Assembly (NCBI GenBank): GCA_016869975.1
Contig: VGCZ01000005.1
Span: forward strand, 62,001 to 126,000
Reading direction: 5' to 3'
Origin: Alphaproteobacteria bacterium
Lineage (GTDB): Bacteria; Pseudomonadota; Alphaproteobacteria; Reyranellales; Reyranellaceae
Length of the DNA stretch: 64,000 nt
The notes under the pieces were generated by a model that did not search any database, was not told where the DNA came from, and worked only from the letters and a program-made list of their open reading frames with translations. The position numbers and the translations under genes were made by a program. This document shows positions 44,582 to 53,324 of this stretch, piece by piece. Each line of letters begins with the position of its first letter. The first letter of the stretch is position 1.

Positions 44582-45526
44582 ATGGCGCTCGACCCGACCA
44601 TCCGTCTGCTGCTCGACGCGGCGATCGCCGCCGGCCGGCCGGCGCTGCACACGCTCTCGCCGGCCGACGCGCGCAAGATGATGCGCGACACCCGCGCGCC
44701 CATCCAGGGGCCGATCCTCGACACCGTGTCCCAGCAGGACCGCACCATCCCCGGTCCGGCCGGCCAGATCCCCGTGCGCATCTACCGCCCGAAGGCGGCG
44801 GCGACCGACGCCAAGCTGCCGGTCCTCGTGTTCTTCCATGGCGGCGGCTGGGTAATCGGCGATATCGAGACTCACCACACCGTTTGCCAGCGCTTCGCGC
44901 AGGACGGCGACCTGCTGGTGGTCTCGGTCGACTACCGCCTGGCGCCGGAGCATCGCTATCCCGCCGCGGTCGACGATTGCTGGGTGGCGACGCAGTGGGT
45001 AGCGGCCAACGCCGCCTCGATCGGTGGTGATGCCGCGAAGCTGGCGGTCGGCGGCGACAGCGCCGGCGGCAATCTCGCGGCCATCATTGCGCTCATGGCG
45101 CGCGACGCCGGCGCGCCCAAGGTCGGCTATCAGTGCCTGATTTATCCTGCCGTCGACGCGCTGGCCAACACCGGCTCGATGGCGCGCAACGCCGAGGGCT
45201 ACCTGCTGACTACGGCGGCAATGACGTATTTCTACGACCACTACGCGCCGAACAAAGCCGACCGCTCGGACTGGCGCTGCTCGCCGTTGCGTGCGGCGAC
45301 GCTTGCCGGTGTGGCGCCGGCGATGGTGATCACAGCGGGCTTTGATCCGCTGCGCGACGAGGGCGCCGACTACGCGCGCCGCCTGGCCGCCGATGGCGTG
45401 CGGGTCGAGTATGTCGAGTATGGCAGCCTGATCCACGGCTTCTTCGGCATGCCCGGCGTGCTGCCGCAGGCGCGTCGCGGCATCACGACGGCGGCGCAGG
45501 CCGTGCGCGAAGCGCTGGGCGGCTGA
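44582..45526 (+). CDS. Alpha/beta hydrolase, hormone-sensitive lipase family (1)
   Basis: This is a 314-residue esterase/lipase of the bacterial HSL family. The oxyanion motif HGGGW is at 86-90 and the nucleophile Ser160 is in GGDSAGG. The acid is in FDPLRDEG and the His in LIHGFFGMPG near the C-terminus. There is no signal peptide. The ATG at 44582 follows GAAGAGGA. The gene is nearly the same length as its downstream neighbour, starts with the same MALDP, and is separated from it by one base, so the two are a tandem duplication. Confidence 0.9.
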   Translation: MALDPTIRLLLDAAIAAGRPALHTLSPADARKMMRDTRAPIQGPILDTVSQQDRTIPGPAGQIPVRIYRPKAAATDAKLPVLVFFHGGGWVIGDIETHHTVCQRFAQDGDLLVVSVDYRLAPEHRYPAAVDDCWVATQWVAANAASIGGDAAKLAVGGDSAGGNLAAIIALMARDAGAPKVGYQCLIYPAVDALANTGSMARNAEGYLLTTAAMTYFYDHYAPNKADRSDWRCSPLRAATLAGVAPAMVITAGFDPLRDEGADYARRLAADGVRVEYVEYGSLIHGFFGMPGVLPQARRGITTAAQAVREALGG

Positions 45527-45527
45527 G

Positions 45528-46481
45528 ATGGCGCTCGACCCCGAAGTCAAACGCCTGCTCGACATCGCCGCCAAGCTCAACCCGCCGGCCTGGGAAAGCG
45601 TTGGCGCGCCCGCCGCGCGCGAGATGTTCCTGAAGTCGCGCGGCGCGTCGGGTGGCAAGCGGCCTGACGGCGTGGTGTCGAGCGACCGCACGATTCCCGG
45701 CCCGGCCGGCCCGATCCCTGTGCGGCTATATCGTCCAGCGAACGCACCGGCCGACCAGGCCCTGCCGGCGCTGATCTACGTGCATGGCGGCGGCTGGGTG
45801 ATCGGCGACCTGGAAAGTCACGACGTCACGGCGGCGCGCCTCTGCGTCTTTGCCGGCGTCGCGGTGATGTCGGTCGACTATCGGCTGGCGCCGGAGCATC
45901 CGTTCCCCGCCGCCTACGATGACGTGGTGGCGTCGTTGCGCTGGTTGGTCGCCAACGGCGTGTCGGTCGGCATCGACGGCGCGCGCCTGGCGATCGGCGG
46001 CGACAGCGCCGGTGCCAACATCGCCGCCGCCGTGGCGATCCTGGCGCGCGACGAGGGCATCTCGGCGCTGCGTTTCCAGTTGCTGTCCTACCCGGTGACC
46101 GACGCGGTGACGACGACCGAATCATATCAGCTCTTCGCCACCGGCTACGGGCTGACCTGCGCCAACATGCAGTGGTTCATCGACTGTTACCTGCCCAACG
46201 AGGCGGATCGCATGGACTGGCGCGCCGCGCCGCTGCACGCGCCGTCGCTGCGGGGCGTCTGCCCGGCCTTCGTCATCACCTGCGGCTACGATCCGCTGCG
46301 CGACGAGGGGCGTTCCTATGTCCACCGACTGAGCCGCGCCGGTGTGCGCGTCGATCATGTCGAGTTCGGCGGCATGAACCACGGCTTCCTCGGCAGCTAC
46401 GCGCTCCTGCATACGGCGCGGCGCGCCATCGCGACCTCGGCGCTGGCGCTGCGCGAAGCGCTGGTCGAGCGGTCCGCCTGA
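45528..46481 (+). CDS. Alpha/beta hydrolase, hormone-sensitive lipase family (2)
   Basis: This is the second tandem HSL-type esterase, 317 residues. HGGGW is again at 86-90 and Ser160 again in GGDSAG, with DPLRDEG and NHGFLGSYAL for acid and base. Key segments match copy 1 residue for residue (DRTIPGPAG, VDYRLAPEH), while the N-terminal cap differs, so substrate ranges may have diverged. The ATG lies one base after the copy 1 stop. An MFS gene follows after about 30 bases. Confidence 0.9.
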   Translation: MALDPEVKRLLDIAAKLNPPAWESVGAPAAREMFLKSRGASGGKRPDGVVSSDRTIPGPAGPIPVRLYRPANAPADQALPALIYVHGGGWVIGDLESHDVTAARLCVFAGVAVMSVDYRLAPEHPFPAAYDDVVASLRWLVANGVSVGIDGARLAIGGDSAGANIAAAVAILARDEGISALRFQLLSYPVTDAVTTTESYQLFATGYGLTCANMQWFIDCYLPNEADRMDWRAAPLHAPSLRGVCPAFVITCGYDPLRDEGRSYVHRLSRAGVRVDHVEFGGMNHGFLGSYALLHTARRAIATSALALREALVERSA

Positions 46482-46510
46482 GCGCGAGCCCATCCGCCCG
46501 CCCGGTGCCG

Positions 46511-47599
46511 ATGGCGGTGCCGGCGCTGGTCATCGCCCTGGCGCAGATGGGCGATTCGCTGATCTACGCCGTGCTGCCGCTCTACGCCGACGCCTTCGGC
46601 GTCTCGCTATTCGTGGTCGGCATCCTGCTGTCGCTCAATCGCTGGGTCAGGCTGCTGGCGAACTCCATCGTCGCGCATTTTACCCAGCGTATCGGTGTAC
46701 GGCCGATGATGATCGTCGCGGCCACCACGGCGACGCTGTCGACTCTCGCCTATGCCATCGCCACGCACGAGGCGGTGCTGATGGGCGCGCGCATGCTGTG
46801 GGGCGTGTCCTTCGCCGCGCTCAATCTCGCGGTGCTGGCCTACGCCGTCTCCGACCGCGCCAACGCGGGCAAGCGCGTCGCGGTCAATCGCACCACGCTC
46901 GGGCTGTTCCAGGTGATCTCGCTGGCCGGCGGCACGGCGCTGGTCGCCTTCGTCGGCCCGCGCGACGTGTTCCTGGTCATCGCGGCCTTCGGCCTCTTGG
47001 CGATGCTGCTGTCGCTGTGGCTGCCTGCGCTCGATATCGACGACGGCAAGGCGGCGGGCTTCACCTTGCCCAAGCCAGGACGGCTCGACCTCTGGGGCTT
47101 CGCGCTCGGCCTGATCATCGACGGCGTCTTCATCTTCACCCTGGCCCTGCTCATGAAGGACACCAAGCTGCCCGTAGCGCCGGTGGTCGCGACGGGTCTG
47201 CTGCTGGCGCTGCGCTGGGGCATGGAAGTCGTAACCGCGCCGATCGGCGGCGTGCTGGCCGACCGCTTCGGTGCCCGGCCGCTGGCGATCATCGGAGGCC
47301 TTGCCCTGATCGGCGGGCTGGCGTTGATCGCGTTGGATCACGATCTGGCCGGCAGCATCCTTGTGGTCACGATGCGCGGCCTGTTCAACACATTGGTGCC
47401 GGTCATGGTGGCGGAGCGCGCCAAGACCGGGCTACTCGCGTCACAAGCGACCTACTCGACCTGGCGCGACCTTGGCGCGGCGGTCGGGCCTCTGGTCGCC
47501 GGCGCGATATTCGCGGCCGTGCCGCAAGGCCCACTCTACGGTACCTGCGCCGCGCTGATGGCGTTCGGCCTATGGTGGTGCGTCGCGCGTACCCGTTAG
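46511..47599 (+). CDS. MFS transporter
   Basis: This inner-membrane transporter of 362 residues has about ten to twelve helices. The loop motif GGVLADRFGARPLAIIGG lies in the second half, and NRWVRLLANSIVAHFTQRIG in the first. The ATG at 46511 is my choice; a GTG two codons upstream is also possible. Co-direction with the two esterases suggests that uptake of an ester or export of a product may be linked, which is an inference. It converges on trpS across a family A hairpin. Confidence 0.83.
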   Translation: MAVPALVIALAQMGDSLIYAVLPLYADAFGVSLFVVGILLSLNRWVRLLANSIVAHFTQRIGVRPMMIVAATTATLSTLAYAIATHEAVLMGARMLWGVSFAALNLAVLAYAVSDRANAGKRVAVNRTTLGLFQVISLAGGTALVAFVGPRDVFLVIAAFGLLAMLLSLWLPALDIDDGKAAGFTLPKPGRLDLWGFALGLIIDGVFIFTLALLMKDTKLPVAPVVATGLLLALRWGMEVVTAPIGGVLADRFGARPLAIIGGLALIGGLALIALDHDLAGSILVVTMRGLFNTLVPVMVAERAKTGLLASQATYSTWRDLGAAVGPLVAGAIFAAVPQGPLYGTCAALMAFGLWWCVARTR

Positions 47600-47621
47600 G
47601 GCTCTACGCTTCCCGTCTTGT

Positions 47622-47651
47622 CTCCCTCTCCCCGCACGCGGGGAGAGGGAG
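47622..47651. repeat. Palindromic repeat, family A copy 4
   Basis: CTCCCTCTCCCCGC and its perfect complement form a 14-base stem with a two-base loop. It lies between the convergent MFS and trpS genes and is the most regular member of the family in this window. Confidence 0.72.
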
Positions 47652-47662
47652 GAAAACGTCAG

Positions 47663-48730
47663 TTACGGCTTCAGGAATCCCACCGTTCGGTAGACCTCGG
47701 CGAGGATCGGCTCGGCGATGGCGCGGGCACGCTCGCCGCCGTTGCGGAGCACCGAATCGACGTAAGCGGGATCCTTCATCAGCCGCTGCATCTCCGCGCC
47801 GATCGGCCCCAGCTTGGCGACCGCGACCTCGGTCAGCGCATTCTTGAAGGCGCTGAATTGCTGGCCGGCGAAGCTGGCGACGATGTCGGCCCGCTCGGCA
47901 TCGATCAGGGCTGCGTAGATGTCGAGCAGATTGGCGGCCTCGGGTCGCTTCTCGGCCTCGGCCTCGCTGTCGGGCATCGGCAGCGGATCAGTCTTCGCCT
48001 TGCGGATCTTCTGCGCGATCGTGTCGGAATCGTCCGTGAGGTTGATGCGGGAGTAATCCGACGGGTCGGACTTGCTCATCTTCTTGGTGCCGTCGCGCAG
48101 GCTCATCACCCGCGTCGCCGCGCCCTGGATCAGGGGCTCGGTGATCGGGAAGAAATCCGGCACGGCGAAATCGTTGTTGAATTTGATGGCGATGTCGCGC
48201 GTCAGCTCGAGATGCTGCTTCTGGTCCTCGCCGACCGGCACGTGCGTGGCCTTGTAGGCGAGGATGTCGGCGGCCATCAGCGAGGGATAGGCGAACAGGC
48301 CCAGCGAGACGTTCTCGCGATCCTTGCCAGCCTTCTCTTTGAACTGCGTCATGCGGCTCATCCAGCCCATGCGCGCCACGCAGTTGAACACCCAGGCGAG
48401 CTGGGCGTGCGCCGGTACCAGCGACTGGTTGAAGATGATGTGCGTCTTGGCGTCGATGCCGGCGGCGAGGAATGCCGCGGTGATCTCGCGCGTCTGGTTG
48501 GTCAGCTCCTTGGGGTCCTGCCAGACCGTGATGGCGTGCTGGTCGACGACGCAGAAGATGCAGTCGTAGCTAGACTGGAAGCGCACGAAATTGCGGATCG
48601 CGCCGAGATAGTTGCCGAGGTGCAGGTTGCCGGTGGGCTGCACGCCCGAGAAGATGCGACCGGCCAAGCCACGGGCGTTGTACTGGGCCAGATGCGGATT
48701 GGCGGCGTTCGCCGCAACGGCGTCGGGCAT
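47663..48730 (-). CDS. trpS: Tryptophanyl-tRNA synthetase
   Basis: This class I synthetase charges tRNA-Trp. It has 355 residues. The HIGH-type motif is [14 protein letters not shown], and the KMSKS loop is intact in [15 protein letters not shown]. The ATG at 48730 ([11 protein letters not shown]) has GGGAG upstream; a 48748 start has none. The neighbourhood trpS, Usp, Nfu and tsaB is shared with other alphaproteobacteria, though spread out here. Confidence 0.96.
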   Translation of the reverse strand: MPDAVAANAANPHLAQYNARGLAGRIFSGVQPTGNLHLGNYLGAIRNFVRFQSSYDCIFCVVDQHAITVWQDPKELTNQTREITAAFLAAGIDAKTHIIFNQSLVPAHAQLAWVFNCVARMGWMSRMTQFKEKAGKDRENVSLGLFAYPSLMAADILAYKATHVPVGEDQKQHLELTRDIAIKFNNDFAVPDFFPITEPLIQGAATRVMSLRDGTKKMSKSDPSDYSRINLTDDSDTIAQKIRKAKTDPLPMPDSEAEAEKRPEAANLLDIYAALIDAERADIVASFAGQQFSAFKNALTEVAVAKLGPIGAEMQRLMKDPAYVDSVLRNGGERARAIAEPILAEVYRTVGFLKP

Positions 48731-48830
48731 GGATGTGGACTCCCGCATATCTGTGGGTGGGCCGCCGGAGCGACCCGCACCGCGCCGTGGAAGGCGTCGG
48801 CGGGCGGGGTTATAGCAGAACGGCGGTGGC

Positions 48831-48980
48831 TGCCAATCGGGACAGGGCTATCGCCCATCGATCGCCAGTGTCTTCCTTCTCCCCGCGAAGGCGGGGAGAA
48901 GGAAAAACATCCATACGCGATGGCCCTACCCTTCGGGGAAAGGTAGATCAATATCCAGATGGGATAGCCCTGCCAATTGG
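48831..48980. repeat. Composite nested palindromic element (family A copy 5)
   Basis: A perfect inner hairpin, TTCCTTCTCCCCGC with its complement (48873-48886, 48891-48904), is nested in two further inverted pairs. AGGGCTATCGC (near 48844) faces GCGATGGCCCT (48917-48927). An outer arm from CCAATCGG through GGGCTATCGCCCATC (48833-48859) faces GATGGGATAGCCC and TGCCAATTGG (48958-48980). It fills the space between trpS and the SPFH gene. It has no coding content and looks like a small non-autonomous mobile or structured element. Confidence 0.6.
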
Positions 48981-48988
48981 GGGACTCG

Positions 48989-50011
48989 ATGTTCGGAATC
49001 CGGTATCTCAAGAGCGATCCGACCCAGCACGTCCTGCAGATGCGCGACGGCCAGGTGGTGCGCGACGGTCTGGGCCTGTCGTTCTTCTACTACGCGCCGA
49101 GTAGCTCGATCGTGCTGGTGCCGACCGCCAGCGCCGATGATCCGTTCATGGTCGAGGAGACCACGGCCGACTTCCAGACCATCTCGGTGCAGGGCCAGGT
49201 GTCCTACCGCGTCAGCGATCCCAAGCGCCTGGCGCAGATGATGAACTATAGCCTCGACGCGCGCGGCCAGTATGCCTCGGAGGACCCGCGCAAGCTGGGG
49301 CAGCGCGTGCTCGATCAGGTCCAGGTGCTGATGCGCTCGCGCATCCAGGCGCTACGGCTCGACGAGGCACTGTCGGGCGGCGACCGCCTGGGACAGGGCG
49401 TTGCCGAGGCGCTGGCGGCCAGCGCCGTCACCGCGGCGCTCGGCCTGACGGTGCTCGGGCTGTCCGTGCTGGCGGTGAAGCCCAAGCCCGAGACGGCCCG
49501 CGCGCTGGAGGCGGAGGCGCGCGAGGCTCTGCTGCGGCGTGCCGACGACGCGACTTATGCGAGACGCAACGCCGCCGTCGAGCAGGAGCGCAAGATCAAG
49601 GAGAACGAGCTCAATACCGAGATCGCCGTCGAGAACAAGCGCCGCCAGGTACGCGAGGCGCAGATGGACGCCGAGCGCTCGGTGCGCGCCAAGCAGCAGG
49701 AGATGGAAGCCGAGGCGATGGAAGGCAAGATCACCCTGGAGGAGCGTAATCGCGCGCTGGTCGCGCTGGCGGCCGAGAACGCGCGCGCCCAGGCCGACGC
49801 CAAGGCCTATGGCGTGGCGGCAGCGATGAAGGCCTTTGCCGGTGTCGAGCCGGCCGTGATCCAGGCGCTGTCGACAACCGGCATGCAGCCCGACCAGCTC
49901 GTGGCGCTGGCCTTCCGCTCGCTGGCCGAGAACGCCGGCAAGATCGGCGAGCTCAACATGTCGCCCGAGCTGCTGCGCGAGCTGATCAAACGCGACAACA
50001 AGAAGGGCTGA
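48989..50011 (+). CDS. SPFH/band 7 domain protein
   Basis: This 340-residue protein has an N-terminal SPFH (stomatin/prohibitin-like) domain (about 30-175, TISVQGQVSYRVSDPKRLAQ and VLDQVQVLMRSRIQALRLDE). A hydrophobic patch near 150-168 follows (VTAALGLTVLGLSVLAVKP). A long charged coiled coil spans about 175-270 (RRNAAVEQERKIKENELN). Such proteins form membrane-associated rings or scaffolds. The ATG at 48989 follows GGGGGA. It is followed after eight bases by the NAD-kinase-like gene, a pairing with no function known to me. Confidence 0.87.
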   Translation: MFGIRYLKSDPTQHVLQMRDGQVVRDGLGLSFFYYAPSSSIVLVPTASADDPFMVEETTADFQTISVQGQVSYRVSDPKRLAQMMNYSLDARGQYASEDPRKLGQRVLDQVQVLMRSRIQALRLDEALSGGDRLGQGVAEALAASAVTAALGLTVLGLSVLAVKPKPETARALEAEAREALLRRADDATYARRNAAVEQERKIKENELNTEIAVENKRRQVREAQMDAERSVRAKQQEMEAEAMEGKITLEERNRALVALAAENARAQADAKAYGVAAAMKAFAGVEPAVIQALSTTGMQPDQLVALAFRSLAENAGKIGELNMSPELLRELIKRDNKKG

Positions 50012-50019
50012 GCGCCAAT

Positions 50020-50958
50020 ATGGCGCGGCTGACGGAGCGGCGGCTGGTCATCGTCGTGCGGCCGACGCGGCTCGACGAGCTGCTGGCGCGCTTCAACACC
50101 CGCGAGCAGGCGCGCTTCTACGTCGAGAGCCTGGGCGGCGACTTCGCCGACTATGTCGCCGAGCACGCGCATTACGAGGCGGCTTTGACGCGCACGGAGC
50201 GGGCGCTGGAGGAGATCGGCCGCGTGCATCGGCTCAAGCGCGCGCATGTGCCGAGCTATCTGTTCGGGCCCGACGACGTGGTAATCGCGCTCGGCCAGGA
50301 CGGCCTGGTGGCCAATACGCTGAAGTATCTCGATGGTCAGGCCATCGTCGGCGTCAATCCCGACCCGGCGCGTTGGGACGGCGTGCTGCTGCCGTTCGCA
50401 CCCGACGATGTCGGCAATGCGGTGCGTGAGCACGTCGCCGGCGCGCGCGGTCTGCACGAGGTGGTGATGGCGCGCGCCCGGCTGAACGACGGGCAGGAGC
50501 TCTACGCGGTCAACGACCTGTTCATCGGCCCGCGCAGTCACGTCTCGGCGCGCTACACCATCGCCATCGCCGGTCGCGAGGAACGCCAGTCGTCGAGCGG
50601 AATCATCGTGTCGACCGGCCTGGGCTCGACCGGCTGGCTGCGCAGCCTCTACGCCGGCTGGGCCGGCATGAGCGCCGGGCTCGCGGGCACGAAGCCCAGC
50701 CTGCCCGGCGACGGGCGGTTCGACTGGAACACGCCGGAGCTGCGCTTCTGCGTGCGCGAGCCATATCCGAGCAAGTGGACGGGGGCCGAGCTGGTCTATG
50801 GCGTAGTCGATGGACGGCATCCGCTGCGCATCGCCTCGCTGATGCCCGAGAATGGCGTGATCTTCAGCGATGGCATCGAGGCGGATTGCCTGGCGTTCAA
50901 CAGCGGCGCCGTGGCGACCATCGCTGTCGCCGATCGGCGCGGCCTGCTGGTGGTCTGA
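50020..50958 (+). CDS. Divergent NAD-kinase-like protein
   Basis: This 312-residue protein shares the fold marks of NAD kinase. A GQDG at 92-95 stands where the GGDG phosphate loop is expected. The second conserved block is DLFIGPRSHVSARYTIAIAG and then IIVSTGLGSTGW (195-206), matching the NAD kinase STPTGSTAY region. The N-terminal helices (about 1-80) are unusual. The altered loop means it may bind a nucleotide without being a true NAD kinase. It is locked between SPFH and M14-type genes in a tight operon. Confidence 0.7.
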   Translation: MARLTERRLVIVVRPTRLDELLARFNTREQARFYVESLGGDFADYVAEHAHYEAALTRTERALEEIGRVHRLKRAHVPSYLFGPDDVVIALGQDGLVANTLKYLDGQAIVGVNPDPARWDGVLLPFAPDDVGNAVREHVAGARGLHEVVMARARLNDGQELYAVNDLFIGPRSHVSARYTIAIAGREERQSSSGIIVSTGLGSTGWLRSLYAGWAGMSAGLAGTKPSLPGDGRFDWNTPELRFCVREPYPSKWTGAELVYGVVDGRHPLRIASLMPENGVIFSDGIEADCLAFNSGAVATIAVADRRGLLVV

Positions 50959-50981
50959 GCCGTCGCCCGCTATATCGGGGC

Positions 50982-51947
50982 ATGGCCGACGAAGAGCATC
51001 ATCCCATCGAGTTCGATTTCCCCGACATCTCCCGTTGGCGCCAGTCGGCCAGCGGCGCGGAGTACGTGCACGTGCTCGACAGCGGCGAGCCTGGGCCGGT
51101 GGTGATGGTCAACGCGCTGACCCACGGCAACGAGGTGTCCGGCGCCATCGTCGTCGACGCGCTGCTGTCAGCGGGCCTGAAGCCCAGGCGCGGCGCGCTG
51201 ATCCTGAGCTTCGCCAACGTCGCGGCCTATCAGACCTTCAAGATCGAGACGCCGTTCAAGTCGCGGATGCTCGACGAGGATTTCAACCGCGTCTGGGGCC
51301 GCATCGACATGCCGCACAACGGCGAGGCGGAAACCCGGGAGATGACGCGCGCGCGGGTGCTGCTGCCCTTTGTGCGGCGTGCCGATCTACTGCTCGACCT
51401 GCATTCCATGCACGACGATTGCGTGCCGCTGATGCTGTGTGGGCCGCTCGACAAGGGAGTCGCGCTGGCGAAGCAGGTTGGCACGCCGATCGATGTGGTG
51501 CGCGATCGTGGTCACGCCGCCGGGCGGCGCATGCGCGACTATGGCGGCTTCGGCGACGCCGACAGCCCGAAGAACGCGCTGCTGATCGAAACCGGCCAGC
51601 ATTGGCGCGCGTCGTCGGTGGTTGTGGCCAAGGACGTGACGGCGCGGTTCCTCGATTTGAGCGGCGTCGTCGAGGCGGGCGATCTTCCCGTGGGTTGGCG
51701 GCAGCCCGATCCGCCGGCGCAGCGCGTCGTGCAGGTGACGCAGGCGGTGGCGACCAAGCGCGGCGACTTCAAGTTCGTGCGCCGCATGCACGGGCAGGAG
51801 GTCATCGCCGCGGCCGGCACCTTGCTGGGCCATGACGAGGGTGAGCCGGTGCACACGCCCTACGATGATTGCGTGCTGGTCATGCCGGCCAACCATCGGG
51901 TGCGGCCGGGCGTGACCATCGTGCGGCTGGGCCGCATCGTGGGATAG
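50982..51947 (+). CDS. Succinylglutamate desuccinylase/aspartoacylase family protein (M14)
   Basis: This zinc-dependent deacylase-like protein has 321 residues. The zinc ligands are His48 and Glu51 in LTHGNEVSG and His141 in LLLDLHSMHDD. A later glutamate is in ALLIETGQHW. The family removes acyl groups from amino acids (AstE, aspartoacylase), and the substrate here is open. The ATG at 50982 is 23 bases after the NAD-kinase-like gene. Neither arginine succinyltransferase genes nor other ast genes are nearby. Confidence 0.85.
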   Translation: MADEEHHPIEFDFPDISRWRQSASGAEYVHVLDSGEPGPVVMVNALTHGNEVSGAIVVDALLSAGLKPRRGALILSFANVAAYQTFKIETPFKSRMLDEDFNRVWGRIDMPHNGEAETREMTRARVLLPFVRRADLLLDLHSMHDDCVPLMLCGPLDKGVALAKQVGTPIDVVRDRGHAAGRRMRDYGGFGDADSPKNALLIETGQHWRASSVVVAKDVTARFLDLSGVVEAGDLPVGWRQPDPPAQRVVQVTQAVATKRGDFKFVRRMHGQEVIAAAGTLLGHDEGEPVHTPYDDCVLVMPANHRVRPGVTIVRLGRIVG

Positions 51948-51957
51948 GACGCGGCCC

Positions 51958-52503
51958 GTGCCCCGTCTGTTCGTCGCCCTGCCGATTCCCGAGGACGTCG
52001 CCGACCGGTTGAGCGCGCTGCAAGGCGGTGTGCCCGACGCCAACTGGGTGCCGTCGGAGAATTTCCACATCACGCTCGCATTCTTGGGCGAGGTTGATGG
52101 CGGCATGACCGAGGACATCCACGAGGCGCTGGTGACCATCGACGGGCCGATCCTCGATATCGCGCTGTCGGGCGTCGACCATTTCGTCGATGGCCAGCAG
52201 CCTCGGGCGCTCTATGCCGGCGTCGTTCAGGAGGATCGGCTGACCCGCCTGCGCGAGAAGGTCGTGCGCGTGCTGCGCGGCGAGGGCGCCAGGATCGAGC
52301 GCGGCAAGTTCCGGCCGCATGTGACCCTGGCGCATTTCAACCGCCGCGCCGAGATCGGCCATCACCTGGCGCAGTTCGTCGCCTCGCACAGCCTGTTCCG
52401 CGCCGGCCCCTTCGAGGTCGACCGTTTCGCCCTTTACTCCAGCACCCTGCGCCCCGACGGCTCCGTCTACGAGATCGAGGCAGAGTATCCGCTCGGTTAC
52501 TGA
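51958..52503 (+). CDS. thpR: RNA 2',3'-cyclic phosphodiesterase ThpR
   Basis: This 2H-phosphoesterase of 181 residues is often called 2'-5' RNA ligase. Both catalytic motifs are present: His37 in FHITLAFLG and His121 in RPHVTLAHF. It opens RNA 2',3'-cyclic phosphates to 2'-phosphates. The start is GTG at 51958, with AGGA eight bases upstream, ten bases after the M14 gene, so it is part of the SPFH operon. It converges with, and overlaps by seven bases, the sugar-amine kinase gene. Confidence 0.92.
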   Translation: MPRLFVALPIPEDVADRLSALQGGVPDANWVPSENFHITLAFLGEVDGGMTEDIHEALVTIDGPILDIALSGVDHFVDGQQPRALYAGVVQEDRLTRLREKVVRVLRGEGARIERGKFRPHVTLAHFNRRAEIGHHLAQFVASHSLFRAGPFEVDRFALYSSTLRPDGSVYEIEAEYPLGY

Positions 52504-53324
52504 CTTTCGAATAGAGACACGATCACTTCGATGCGCTCACCGACCAGCGGCTCCCGTACCAGCAACGGATAGAGCTGGTACAGCGCGCACCGCGTCTCCG
52601 CGAAGCCGGGCGGCGGCGGCGCGATGTCGAGATAATGTCGCAAGAATCCGGGTCGAAACCCGCCAAGAAGCTGGCTGGAGGCGAGCTCGATCTCGGGATG
52701 GCCGTATGCGATCGCCGGGTCGATCAGCGCCACGGCCTTGCCGCCGCGGCAGAGCACGTTGGCGATCCGGAGGTCGCCGTGCAGCAGCGCCGGTCGCGGC
52801 GGCTCGTGCAGCCAGTCGCGTAGGCGCTCGCCCAGGCGCCACAGGCGTTCGTTCAGGTCGGGGGAGATGTGGCCGCGCCGCATGGCCAGCCAGGCGGCGA
52901 CGTCGAGGCGCTTCCAGCGGAAGAAGTCGATCCAGCTGGCGAAGCGCTCGTTGATCTGCGGCAGGTCGCCGATCATGACGTCGTAGCCGTGGCCGTATTC
53001 CGGGGCGGTGTTGGCGTGCAGCGCGGCCAAGGTCTCGGCCAGCACGCGAGCGCCGCCGTCGCTCAACCCGGCGCCGTCGGTCTCGACGTGGTCCATGACG
53101 ATGAGCCGGTCGTCGCCGTAATGGACCCGCGGCACAGGCGCGCCGGCGGCGGCGAGGTCGGCCAGCATGCGGCTCTCGCTGGCGAGGTGCGAAGGTGCCG
53201 CCTTGGCGATCAGGATCTCGCGGCCGACATTGAGCCGCCAGACCCTGGCGCCAATTCGGTCGAGGCGCTCGGGCCGGCGGCCCAGCGCCGCCTCGATGCG
53301 GTCGGCGAGAGACTCCGCGTTCAC
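52497..53324 (-). CDS. Fructosamine-kinase family protein (protein deglycation)
   Basis: This is a 275-residue kinase with an aminoglycoside-phosphotransferase fold. The catalytic loop is LLHGDLRIANVL, and the metal region LIDPAIAYGHPEIELA has the DPAxxYGHxE signature of fructosamine-3-kinases. The WIDFFRWKRLD tract also fits that family. Bacterial members act on ribulosamines and erythrulosamines on glycated proteins. It starts with GTG, overlapping the stop of the LMW phosphatase gene (GTGA), a gene pair reported for this pathway. Confidence 0.82.
   Translation of the reverse strand: MNAESLADRIEAALGRRPERLDRIGARVWRLNVGREILIAKAAPSHLASESRMLADLAAAGAPVPRVHYGDDRLIVMDHVETDGAGLSDGGARVLAETLAALHANTAPEYGHGYDVMIGDLPQINERFASWIDFFRWKRLDVAAWLAMRRGHISPDLNERLWRLGERLRDWLHEPPRPALLHGDLRIANVLCRGGKAVALIDPAIAYGHPEIELASSQLLGGFRPGFLRHYLDIAPPPPGFAETRCALYQLYPLLVREPLVGERIEVIVSLFESQ

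Noticed and set aside
50982-51947. M14 deacylase considered as astE of the arginine succinyltransferase pathway.
   Set aside because: No other ast genes are present and its neighbours are unrelated.
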